From CAVSRC01 sp963785065 (lineage in GTDB: Bacteria > Pseudomonadota > Alphaproteobacteria > Rhizobiales > Kaistiaceae): a stretch of 64,000 bases of DNA. Positions 9,201 to 16,639 of the stretch are shown one piece after another (positions within the stretch are counted from its first letter, which is position 1; each line of letters begins with the position of its first letter). Location: assembly GCA_963785065.1 (NCBI GenBank), contig CAWATX010000004.1:930001-994000 (forward strand), given 5' to 3'. The position numbers were made by a program, and so were the translations under genes. The notes beneath the pieces are model-generated. The model searched no databases. It was not told the DNA's origin and saw nothing but the letters and a program-made list of their open reading frames with translations.

Positions 9201-9428
9201 GTCTTCGGCCTCTCCTTCGCCACCATCCTGACGCTGGTGGTGACGCCGGCGCAGCTTGCCCTGGTCGCCAAGGGGGCGGCATGGCGCCAGCGCATGGCCA
9301 AGTGGTGGCGCGTGCGCTGGTCCGAGCGCGGGCGCAGCCGACGCGCAGCCGGTGCCGGCCTGGTCGCCTATGCCCGGCGCACCGGCAACGGGACCGACGA
9401 CGGCAACGGCAACGGCAAGCAGGGCTGA
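6228..9428 (+). CDS. RND-family efflux permease (AcrB/HAE1-like)
   Basis: Proton-driven inner-membrane pump of the resistance-nodulation-division superfamily; 1066 residues, normal size. Twelve-helix layout with two large periplasmic loops is apparent: helix 1 at 13-30, a cluster of helices at about 335-470, and a second cluster near 855-1015. The proton-relay aspartates are present in AVGMLVDDAIIVSEF, and the second half has TGMGIIALAGIVTNNNIVLID. The C-terminus is an Arg-rich then Gly/Asn-rich tail. It is coupled to the preceding adaptor by a 4-base overlap. No TolC-like gene follows, so the outer channel must be encoded elsewhere. Confidence 0.92.
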   Translation: MKRIVGIAIERWRLTLAVLAFLLLAGAVAYQAIPKESNPDVTIPYIYVQLSQRGISPEDAERLLVKPMETALKAVGNVKQMRAAAFEGGGYVLLEFEAGFNQDTALQDVRAKVDDAKSDLPADADEPSVHEVDLGLFPVVVVTLSGDLSERALTSIAQQAQDAIEQVPGVLSATLQGTRDEVVEIIAEPMLLKSYGVSLDQFVGAASAGNSLVAAGALEGPQGRFPVKVPALIETPEDVLNIPVAASNAATVTLGDVATIKPTFRDATSVTRVNGRPAIAIEVAKRAGANLIDTVAGVKKAIAQAEKQWPDNLKVEFLQDQSVFIQEMLDELQNSVITAVFLVAVIILFFLGGRASLFIGIAIPFSFLVGILGLGLAGLTVNIVVLFSLILAVGMLVDDAIIVSEFAERRMSEGMPPREAYAFAAHRMSGPVVAATLTRIAAFSPLLFWPGIVGEFMGYLPLTLIATLSCSLVAALIFTPTLGALIGKRHIEHHDVARRDGLYIKTVRLAVRHPGITVLAALVMLIGVPILYGQTGKGVEFFPNVEPDQGVALVHARGNLSLAEKDRLVRAVEAQILPMKELSSVYARSGAMGQGSQDITEDVIGQIQFEFVDWQKRRPASVIMNDIRTRTADIPGIKVEVRAPENGPPTGKPIQVQLSSDHPEALRAAALEVTDRLAKSPEIRDLDSGLPIPGIDWRLEIDKAEAAKYGIGVGSVGSVVQLITNGLKITSYRPQTSDKPVDIILRVPEDRRTLGQLDELRVQTPAGAVPIGNFIKRVPALSTGIIHRVDGKRVITVTANIADQTQTAAVQEAVKKQLSAADFKGLVTWQLKGSDEERQNASAFLSKAFGAAIFLIFAVLLAQFNKLTSVGLVLFSIILSTIGVFVGVMVMGQSFGVVMTGMGIIALAGIVTNNNIVLIDTYDRLRFEGVPVEEAILRTCRERARPVLLTAGAAVLGVLPIAFGINVNFLHRAITVGAPSTQWWVQLSTAIVFGLSFATILTLVVTPAQLALVAKGAAWRQRMAKWWRVRWSERGRSRRAAGAGLVAYARRTGNGTDDGNGNGKQG

Positions 9429-9435
9429 GGCCGGA

Positions 9436-9864
9436 TCAGTTCCCGGCGAGCTTCTTGCGGGTCTCGGGCGGGAGCGCGATGAGCGCGTCGACGGTCGCCG
9501 CCTGGGCACCGCCGAGCATCTGATCGAGTTCGGAGCGGATGGCGGCAAGCTTGGCGTTGATGGCGGCGCGGTCAGGCGTCTCGGCGGCAAGCAAGGTGCC
9601 GAGATCGGTACGCAGCGCATGCAGGCGTGCGATATGCTGCTGAGCGTCCGGCTTGCCGGCGGCGATCGCGGCTTCGACCTTGGCCATGGCATCCGACGGC
9701 AGGCGCGCGGCAAGCCAGCGCAGCTCGTAGCGCAGGACGCCGTGGCGATGGCGGTCCCGGTCCGCATCGAAGCGGATCATGTCGGTGGCGGCCGCACCGA
9801 TGAAGAAGGCGTTGAGCGCCAGCGACAGGAAAAGCCCGATCGCCAGCCAGCGGCGTCCGCTCAT
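9436..9864 (-). CDS. CnrX/Spy-like periplasmic metal-sensor protein
   Basis: 142-residue membrane-anchored periplasmic protein with one N-terminal helix (WLAIGLFLSLALNAFFIGAA) and an all-helical domain of the heavy-metal-resistance (CnrX/CpxP/Spy) type: HRHGVLRYELRWLAARLP, then LHALRTDLGTLLAAETPDRAAI and ELDQMLGGAQAATVDALIALP. It overlaps the preceding small membrane protein by 4 bases and is third in a sigma / membrane protein / sensor series. In the CnrYXH system such a protein senses metal and frees the sigma factor. The function here is inferred from order and fold type; a general envelope-stress chaperone is the alternative. Confidence 0.7.
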   Translation of the reverse strand: MSGRRWLAIGLFLSLALNAFFIGAAATDMIRFDADRDRHRHGVLRYELRWLAARLPSDAMAKVEAAIAAGKPDAQQHIARLHALRTDLGTLLAAETPDRAAINAKLAAIRSELDQMLGGAQAATVDALIALPPETRKKLAGN

Positions 9865-10184
9865 CGCTGATCCACCAGCGTCGTCCCGAAGATCAACGGG
9901 TCCATCACGACCACGTCCTGGCCGGCATTGTTGGTGCGGGCGCCGATCAGCGTGAGGTCGGTGAGGCTGCCGAGCCCGGCAGCGACGATCAGGGCCGCGG
10001 CAACGGCAAACCAGATGGCGCGGCGCGCCCGGCGGCGCGCGGCAAGGCCCGCCATGACACGGCCGGCAACGCGCGCGGACGCACCAGAGGCCGCGATCTC
10101 GCGGTCGAGCGCGCGGGCCGCGCCGGCGAGGCCCGTTTCGAGCATGCTCAGTTCATCGGTCGTGATCGGTGCTTCGCCGGTCAT
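9861..10184 (-). CDS. Small single-span membrane protein, probable anti-sigma (CnrY-like position)
   Basis: 107 residues: a cytoplasmic N-terminal helix-rich part (MTGEAPITTDELSMLETGL), a basic patch (AARRRARRAIW), one membrane span (FAVAAALIVAAGLGSL) and a short periplasmic tail. Its start overlaps the ECF sigma stop by 4 bases, and its stop overlaps the CnrX-like gene by 4. Size, topology and position fit a short membrane anti-sigma factor, but I see no named domain. Alternative: an uncharacterised stability factor for the sensor. Confidence 0.6.
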   Translation of the reverse strand: MTGEAPITTDELSMLETGLAGAARALDREIAASGASARVAGRVMAGLAARRRARRAIWFAVAAALIVAAGLGSLTDLTLIGARTNNAGQDVVVMDPLIFGTTLVDQR

Positions 10185-10765
10185 GGCTCATCACCTCCGT
10201 TTGCGAATTGGGCGCGCAGACGACGGCGGCCGCGCGCCAGCAGGGATTCGTAGGCCTCCTCGCCGATACCCATGACGGCGGCGGCCTCGGCCTGGCTGAG
10301 GCCCTGGTAGTGGCAGAGCACGATGGCGGCGCGCTGGCGCTCGGGCAGTGCCGCGACGGCCGCCTGTACGGCACGCACGTCCTCCAGGCGGATCATCCGG
10401 GTGCTCGGCAGTGGCGCCGAATCGGCAAGTTCGTCCTCAAGCGAATCGATGACCACCGATGGCCGCTGCCGGCGCAGCCGGTCGACGCACTGCCGATAGA
10501 GCACGCGGTGCGCCCAGGTCGAGATGCGGCCATCCGGCTTCCAATTGGCGGCCTGCTGCCAGAGGCGGATGAGCACCTCCTGCACGACCTCCTCCGCTTC
10601 CGCCGGGCTTGCGGCCAGCGTGGCGCGGGCAAAGCGCAAAAGCGTGGGCACGAGGCCCTGCACCAAGCGAGAAAAAGCCGCCTCGTCGCCATCGGCGATG
10701 GCAGCCATGATCGCCTGGTCGGCGTGAATGCGTGCCCAATCCAGCGATTCGCGCGACTGATCCAA
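10181..10765 (-). CDS. ECF sigma-70 factor (CnrH-like position)
   Basis: 194-residue sigma factor. Region 2: FSRLVQGLVPTLLRFARATL, then AEEVVQEVLIRLWQQ and the WKPDGRISTWAHRV segment. Region 4: LPERQRAAIVLCHYQGLSQAEAA, ending VMGIGEEAYESLLARGR. The TTG at 10765 is chosen because GGGAG lies 6 bases before it; longer upstream extensions are basic and non-conserved. It is 156 bases downstream of the RND2 permease on the same strand and is tightly overlapped by the next two genes, so sigma, anti-sigma candidate and sensor form one unit possibly co-transcribed with the pump. Confidence 0.87.
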   Translation of the reverse strand: MDQSRESLDWARIHADQAIMAAIADGDEAAFSRLVQGLVPTLLRFARATLAASPAEAEEVVQEVLIRLWQQAANWKPDGRISTWAHRVLYRQCVDRLRRQRPSVVIDSLEDELADSAPLPSTRMIRLEDVRAVQAAVAALPERQRAAIVLCHYQGLSQAEAAAVMGIGEEAYESLLARGRRRLRAQFANGGDEP

Positions 10766-10921
10766 GCCGCACTCCCAAGCCGTGAGACTGCCCCGGCGCC
10801 GACGATAGCCGATGATTGCGCTCCTGGCACGGCGCGCATGCAGCCGCCGGCCCGGCCATGGCAGGGCGGGACTGCGGGGCGCGGTGATGCGCAATGCGAC
10901 GGCGGGCACGTCGCCCTCCTC

Positions 10922-13900
10922 CTACTCCGCCGCGGCCGAATAGGTGGTCACGTCCCCTTCTTCTTCCGGGGTGGGCGTGAGACCACCTGCGATCGCGTGG
11001 GCTTCCTCCAGCTCACGGGTCAACCGCTGCTCCTCGGCGACGCGCGGCTTGGCGAAGCGGGCGAGCAGCGAATAGGCGACCGGCGTCAGAAACAGCGTGG
11101 CCAGGGTAGCGATGCCGAGGCCGCCGACGATGACCCAGCCGAGCGCGTGGCGCGCCTCGGAGCCGGCACCGCCGCGCAGCACCAGCGGCAGGCCGCCGAG
11201 TACGGTGGCGATCATGGTCATCACCACCGGCCTCAAGCGGATCAGCGCGGCGTTGCGCACCGCGTCATGGATCGACTGGCCGGCATCACGCAGCTGATTG
11301 GCGAATTCGACGATCAGGATGCCGTTCTTCGACATCAGCCCGACCAGCATGACCAGGCCGATCTCGCTGTAGATGTTGATCGAGCCGTGGGTGAGCACAA
11401 TGGCGAAGACGGCGGCCGCCAGGCCGAACGGCACCGTGGCGATGAGGATGAAGGCGCTGGAGAAACTCTCGAACTGGCCGGCGAGAACCAGGAGAACGAT
11501 GACAAGCGCGAAAATAAAGGTTTGCACGACGCCGCTGGTGGCGCTGTTCAGCTCCTTGGCCTCGCCGGTGAACACCAGGCCGTTGTTGGCGGGCAGGATT
11601 TTCGCAGTGAGCGTCTGCAGCTCGTTCATCGCCTGACGCAGGTCGACGCCATCGGCAAGCTGGGCGCCGATGGGGATGGCGCGCCGCTGGTCCTGGCGCG
11701 GCAGGCTCGGCGCCACGGCCAATTCCTGGAAGGTGACCAGCGAGGAGAGCGGCACCATCTTTCCGTCCTTGGTGCGTAGCTGCATGTTGTCGAGCGCGCT
11801 GGTGTCCTGGACCATGCCGTCCGGGACCTTGGCCAGGATCTCGATGGCGTTGTCGCCGACATAGTAGTTGCCGAGGTTCTTGCCGCTGAGGATGGTCTGC
11901 ACGGCGGCCGAGATGGTGTCGACGGGGATGCCGATGTCGCTGGCGCGCTGGCGGTTGATGTGGATAGCCATCTGCGGCTGGGTGGTGTCGTAGTTGAGCT
12001 GCACGCGGCCGAAGACCGGGTCCTTCTCCATCGCCTGGATCAGCTTGTCGGCGACACCGGCGAGCTGGTCGTAGTCGGTTCCGGTGATGGCGAATTGCAG
12101 GCCCTGGCCGCCACCGCGGATGCCGAGGCTGTTGGCGGTGCGGGCGAAGACCTGCACCCCGGGAATCCGCTGCAGCTCGCGATTGAGCTGGGAGGTGATG
12201 TCGGCCTGGGTACGGGTGCGCTGGTCCCACGGCGCCAGCGTCAGGAACATGAAGCCGCCATTGCCGTCGCCACGGGCGATAGCGAAGAGGTTGGTGGCCT
12301 CGCCGCTCTTGAGCAGCGGTTGGGCGGTCTGCTCGACCAGCTTCATCTGGGCTTCTGTGTAGTCGACGGTCGAGCCCTGCGGTACCGAGACCGAGATCGG
12401 GATGAAGCCGCGGTCTTCGTTGGGCGTCAGCTCCGAAGGCAGCAGGTTGAAGGCTGCCACGGCCCCGCCAGCGAACAGCACGGCAAGCACGATGACGACC
12501 ATCGGCGCCTTCAGCGCGGCATCGAGCAGGCCTCTGTAGACGTGGATGATGCTCTCGCCGAAGGCGGCGACGCGGCGGCCGATGGCGTTGTGCTGGTGAT
12601 GGGCCTGCTTGTCGCTGATCAGGCGCGAGGCGAGCATTGGCGACAGGGTGAGCGCCACAAAGCAGGAGAGCGTCACCGCGAAGGCGAGCACGAAGCCGAA
12701 CTCGGAAAACAGCGAGCCGGTGAGCCCCGGGAAGAACGAGATCGGGATGAAGACGGCGGCGAGCGTCGCTGTGGTGGCAAGCACCGCGAAGAACACCTGA
12801 CGGGTACCGAGCACGGCGGCGGCGCGTGGTCCGAGACCGAGGCTGCGCTGGCGCGAGATGTTCTCGATGACGACGATGGCGTCGTCGACCACCAGGCCGG
12901 TCGCCAGCACCAGAGCAAGCAGGGTCAGCACGTTGATCGAGAAGCCCACCACCCACATGGCGGCGAGCGTGCCGATCAGCGCGATCGGCACGGTAATCGC
13001 CGGAATGAACGTCACCCGCACCGACTGCAGGAAGAGGTAGATGATGCCGATGACGATGGCGGTGGCGATCAGCAGGGTGATCAGCACCTCGTGGATGGCG
13101 CCACTGATGAACTCGGCGTCGTCGGAAGTGATGGTCAGGTTGACGCCCGGCGGCAGCGAGCTCTGCATCTCGGCGATCGCCTTGCGCACGCCCGCCGAGA
13201 TGTCGAGCGTATTGGCGCGTGCCTGGCGCACGATGCCGAGGCCGACGCCGGTCTGACCGTTGATGCGCAGCGAGGTGGTCTTGTCGGCCGGGCCGAAGAC
13301 CACGTCGGCGACGTCCGACACCTTGGTCTGCGGGTTGATCTGGATGTTGCCGATCTCGTCGGCCGACTTGGCGCTGGCGTCGGCGCGCACGAGCAACGTG
13401 CGATTGGCGTCGGAAATGGTGCCGGCCGGCGCGTCGAGGGTGACATTGCCGAGGGCCGAGTTGAGGTCGGCGATGGTAAGGCCGTGGGCGGCAAGCGCGT
13501 TGGGGTCGATGATGATCTGGACGATCGGGCTGCGGTCGCCGAAGACCTGCACGTCGGCGACGCCATCGACGGCGGCCAGCCGCGTGACGATGACGTCGTT
13601 GACGACCTGCGTCAGGTCCTGAATCGACATGGTCGACGAGGTCGCGGCCAGGCGCATGATGGCGTCGGCGTTGGCGTCGGCCTTGACGATCGTCGGCGGC
13701 TTGAAATTGTCGTCGGTGGGCAGGCTGCGCAGATTGCCGATGGCGTCGCGCAGGTCGTTGGCGGCGACGTTGATGTCGGTCTTCTGGTCGAACTCGACGG
13801 TCACCTGGCTCCGGCCGGCGCTCGATGAGGAGGAGATCGACACGACGCCGGGAACGCGCGCCGCGGCGCCCTCGATGACGCTGGTCACCTCCTTGTCGAT

Positions 13901-14113
13901 GGTGTCAGGGGTGGCGCCGTTGTAGTTGGTGCGCACCGTGATCACCGGGCGGTCGATATTGGGCAGTTCGCGGACTTCGATGCTGCGCCAGGCCGCCAGA
14001 CCGGCGATGACGATCAGAAGATTGAGGACAATCGCCAGCACCGGCCGGCGAACGAACAGGCCGGCAATCCCGCCCTTGCCTTCGGCGTGCGGATTGGAAT
14101 CGGTCTTCGCCAT
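10922..14113 (-). CDS. RND-family efflux permease (HAE1/AcrB family)
   Basis: Second RND pump in the window, 1063 residues, inner membrane, proton-coupled. Motifs: VRRPVLAIVLNLLIVIAGL at the start, VREVELP-type segment RSIEVRELPNIDRPVI, proton-relay aspartates in ATGLVVDDAIVVIENI, and GLVMLVGLMSKNGILIVEFA in the second half. It lies 12 bases after its adaptor gene. It is not closely similar to the first pump; the porter-domain sequences diverge throughout. Drug or dye efflux is the usual role of this branch, whereas the downstream Cnr-like module would suggest metals or envelope stress, so the substrate is open. Confidence 0.92.
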   Translation of the reverse strand: MAKTDSNPHAEGKGGIAGLFVRRPVLAIVLNLLIVIAGLAAWRSIEVRELPNIDRPVITVRTNYNGATPDTIDKEVTSVIEGAAARVPGVVSISSSSSAGRSQVTVEFDQKTDINVAANDLRDAIGNLRSLPTDDNFKPPTIVKADANADAIMRLAATSSTMSIQDLTQVVNDVIVTRLAAVDGVADVQVFGDRSPIVQIIIDPNALAAHGLTIADLNSALGNVTLDAPAGTISDANRTLLVRADASAKSADEIGNIQINPQTKVSDVADVVFGPADKTTSLRINGQTGVGLGIVRQARANTLDISAGVRKAIAEMQSSLPPGVNLTITSDDAEFISGAIHEVLITLLIATAIVIGIIYLFLQSVRVTFIPAITVPIALIGTLAAMWVVGFSINVLTLLALVLATGLVVDDAIVVIENISRQRSLGLGPRAAAVLGTRQVFFAVLATTATLAAVFIPISFFPGLTGSLFSEFGFVLAFAVTLSCFVALTLSPMLASRLISDKQAHHQHNAIGRRVAAFGESIIHVYRGLLDAALKAPMVVIVLAVLFAGGAVAAFNLLPSELTPNEDRGFIPISVSVPQGSTVDYTEAQMKLVEQTAQPLLKSGEATNLFAIARGDGNGGFMFLTLAPWDQRTRTQADITSQLNRELQRIPGVQVFARTANSLGIRGGGQGLQFAITGTDYDQLAGVADKLIQAMEKDPVFGRVQLNYDTTQPQMAIHINRQRASDIGIPVDTISAAVQTILSGKNLGNYYVGDNAIEILAKVPDGMVQDTSALDNMQLRTKDGKMVPLSSLVTFQELAVAPSLPRQDQRRAIPIGAQLADGVDLRQAMNELQTLTAKILPANNGLVFTGEAKELNSATSGVVQTFIFALVIVLLVLAGQFESFSSAFILIATVPFGLAAAVFAIVLTHGSINIYSEIGLVMLVGLMSKNGILIVEFANQLRDAGQSIHDAVRNAALIRLRPVVMTMIATVLGGLPLVLRGGAGSEARHALGWVIVGGLGIATLATLFLTPVAYSLLARFAKPRVAEEQRLTRELEEAHAIAGGLTPTPEEEGDVTTYSAAAE

Positions 14114-14125
14114 CGCTCTACCCGC

Positions 14126-15313
14126 TCAACCGCTCGTCGGCCGTTTGGCGCCCGCAGCGCCCTTGCCATCGGAGGCGGGGGCGGCGCTGGCGTCGGCCTC
14201 GGTCACCTGGCTGCCGTCGCGAATGCGTTGCAGACCCTCGACAACGACGGCGTCGCTTTCCGCGAGGTCGCCGCTGACGACGACGGCGCCACTGCGCCGG
14301 CCGAGGATCTGCACGGCGACGCGATGGGCGCTGCCGCTGGACACCTTCCAGACATACGCCCCGCCGCGGTCCCACTGTACGGCCAGCGAGGGCACCGCCG
14401 GATGCGGCTGACCGGGGAAGCTCATCGCCACGGTCAGCGCCATGCCGGGCTTCAGCGCGGAGGCGTCGTTGGGCAGCGTCGCCTGGACGCGCAGCGTGCG
14501 CGCCACCGGATCGACGCGGTTGTCGACCGCCGAGATGACGCCCTTGAAGCTCTGGCCGGCAACCGCCTCGGTGGAGGCGGTCACAGGCTGGCCGACCGCA
14601 ACCAGACCCGAAGCGCGCTCCGGCACGTCGAAGGAAACGGTCACCTTCGACATGTCGTCGAGCGTGGCGATCGCCTTGGAAGAGGAGATGAGGTCGCCGA
14701 CGGCGATGTCGGTGAGGCCGATGATGCCGGCAAACGGCGCCGTGATGGTGCGCTTGGCGAGGTCGTTCTGGGCCGCCTTGAGGCCGATCGCCGCATTCTT
14801 CTGAGCAGTCTGGGCGTCGGTCAGGGCAACGGTGGTGATGTTGTTGGACTTGGCGAGCTGCTGGGCGCGATCGAGCGCCGACTGGGCGGTATCGACGGCG
14901 ATCTTGGCCTTTTCCAACGCTACCTGCTGGTCGCTGTCGTCGAGGCGGACCAGCGTCTGGCGCTTGGCGACCTTGCTGCCGGGAGTGAAGGCGACCTCGG
15001 TGACGATGCCGCTGTCCTGCGGATAGAGGGTCACCTCCTGCGCCGCCGCCACCGTGCCGATGGCGCGCACGTCGATGCCGGTGTCGTCGGTGGTAACCGG
15101 TGCCGTGACCACCAGGACGGCCCCGCCGAAGCCGCCACGGCCGCCGCCGGAACGGCCGCCGCCACTACCGCCACCGCCGGCCCGCTGGGACCCGGCGGCC
15201 GGTTGGGGGGCACTGCCGGAGGCTGAGAACCATCCCTGATCGTAAGCGTACCAGCCGGCGGCCGCGATCAGGATGACGACAAGCGAGAGGGCGATCTGTC
15301 GGAAGACGGACAT
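14126..15313 (-). CDS. RND efflux membrane-fusion protein with Gly-rich linker
   Basis: 395-residue periplasmic adaptor for the second RND pump. N-terminal membrane anchor (about 7-25), then an unusually Gly/Arg/Ser-rich stretch at 46-64, a lipoyl domain (GIVTEVAFTPGSKVAKRQTL), helical hairpin (VALEKAKIAVDTAQSALDRA), second lipoyl half (TITAPFAGIIGLTDIAVGD) and barrel domain. The C-terminus is Ala/Lys/Gly-rich. The permease follows after 12 bases. The glycine-rich linker may act as a flexible spacer between membrane and lipoyl domain; it is not a usual feature of adaptors. Confidence 0.88.
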   Translation of the reverse strand: MSVFRQIALSLVVILIAAAGWYAYDQGWFSASGSAPQPAAGSQRAGGGGSGGGRSGGGRGGFGGAVLVVTAPVTTDDTGIDVRAIGTVAAAQEVTLYPQDSGIVTEVAFTPGSKVAKRQTLVRLDDSDQQVALEKAKIAVDTAQSALDRAQQLAKSNNITTVALTDAQTAQKNAAIGLKAAQNDLAKRTITAPFAGIIGLTDIAVGDLISSSKAIATLDDMSKVTVSFDVPERASGLVAVGQPVTASTEAVAGQSFKGVISAVDNRVDPVARTLRVQATLPNDASALKPGMALTVAMSFPGQPHPAVPSLAVQWDRGGAYVWKVSSGSAHRVAVQILGRRSGAVVVSGDLAESDAVVVEGLQRIRDGSQVTEADASAAPASDGKGAAGAKRPTSG

Positions 15314-15491
15314 CAGGACCGGCGGATTTTGGTTGCGGTTCGATCGCGGGTAAAACGCGGCAGGCGGCGGTTTCCGTCGCCGATTGCGTGCACTCTATGC
15401 GATTGGAGCAGGTCTCGCCTGACAAATTCCCGTTATTTCTTAAGGATCCGGAAGCAGGCGCCAGCACGGGGCTGCCCCCAGGCAATGGCAT

Positions 15492-16478
15492 TCACGGGTC
15501 TCGGGGGGACGGCTGAGGCCGGGGGATTGGTGCCGGCGGCGGTGAAGTGTCCTGTTCAATCATCCAGTTGAGCACCTGGCGCCAGTCGACCAAGCGCATC
15601 GGCGTGCCGTGATAGCCGTTGACGAAGACATCGAAACGGACGGGATAGTCTGGCGCGTCGGTCTTGATCTTCTTGAAGAACAGCTCCTGGGTCACCCAGT
15701 CGAGAATCGGGTCCTTGCTGCCGTGACCGATATAGATCGGGATGTGGCGATCGGGATCGGTGAAGACCGGCGTGCTGAAGAACTCCTTCTCGGGCAGCGA
15801 GCCCAGCAGCAGGACGCCGCCGAGCATGCCGGCGGACTGCGGGTCGGCCATCAGGTCGAAGCACAGCCAGCCGCTGAGCGATGTGCAGGCAACGATGATC
15901 CGCGCGCCGGGCGATCGTTGCGCATAGATCTTCATCAGCGTCTTGATGTCGTTCTTGCCCTGATCGCCGAAGCTATTGAAATCGGGCGACAGATAGACGC
16001 CGTCGTTGCGGGTGGCGAGATTCTTCAGCCGGTTGAAGTTGCCGCCGAACGACCAGTCGTCGACCGCCTGGAAGCGGCTGCCGTTGCCGCCCCCGTGGAG
16101 GAAGATGACGATGAAGCGGGCGTTGCCGCCGGTGCGACCGACGCCGACATAGCGCACGCCCCTGCCCGGCAGGACGAGGTCGTGCTGCACGCGGGTGGGC
16201 GCCAGCGAGACGAACTTGTCGTAAGCCCTCTTCTCGACCACCTTGTCGCGGCCGTAGAGGTCGCGCTTCTTGGAATATTCGATGAAGCGCATATCGCCGT
16301 TGTAGAGAGACTTGATGACGACGTTGCGGAAAAGGTCGTCCTTGTAGGGCTTGATCGGCGGTTCCTTGGGCGCCGCGGCGGCCGCCAAGCAGGCAAACGC
16401 AAGGCTGGCGGCCAAGGCGATCCGGCCGCCGCTTCCTGATTGTCTCGAAAGCGTCCGGAGGTTCGACGTTTCGGCCAT
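15492..16478 (-). CDS. Secreted alpha/beta-hydrolase-like protein
   Basis: 328 residues with a signal peptide (ALAASLAFACLAAAAAPKEP). Alpha/beta-hydrolase hallmarks: an oxyanion-hole HGGG in VIFLHGGGNGSRF, an acid-loop-like YIGHGSKDPILDWV, and a possible catalytic His in VNGYHGTPMR. The expected nucleophile elbow GxSxG is replaced by ACTSLSGW. Proline-rich C-terminal tail. It is divergent from hldE and follows no operon partner; a 178-base gap separates it from the RND2 adaptor. Esterase or depolymerase activity is possible but not shown. Confidence 0.65.
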   Translation of the reverse strand: MAETSNLRTLSRQSGSGGRIALAASLAFACLAAAAAPKEPPIKPYKDDLFRNVVIKSLYNGDMRFIEYSKKRDLYGRDKVVEKRAYDKFVSLAPTRVQHDLVLPGRGVRYVGVGRTGGNARFIVIFLHGGGNGSRFQAVDDWSFGGNFNRLKNLATRNDGVYLSPDFNSFGDQGKNDIKTLMKIYAQRSPGARIIVACTSLSGWLCFDLMADPQSAGMLGGVLLLGSLPEKEFFSTPVFTDPDRHIPIYIGHGSKDPILDWVTQELFFKKIKTDAPDYPVRFDVFVNGYHGTPMRLVDWRQVLNWMIEQDTSPPPAPIPRPQPSPRDP

Positions 16479-16639
16479 TTTTCAATTGGTACCGGATAAT
16501 CTGCAGTTGTACCAGACGGAAGCAGCCGCAGAACCTGCGCCAACATCGTGGCGATGATGTAGCAGGGGCTGCGCCCTGCTTGCCCCCTGCCCCACCCGTC
16601 GATATGACCGGGCAGTTGTCGCGGGAGAACCGGGGAACC

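Noticed and set aside
10169..11779. 536-codon open frame on the plus strand
   Set aside because: Spans the sigma gene and RND2 permease in antisense; no motifs.
11960..13828. 622-codon open frame on the plus strand
   Set aside because: Antisense to the second RND permease, whose motifs are unmistakable; the frame has shadow composition and no ribosome binding site.
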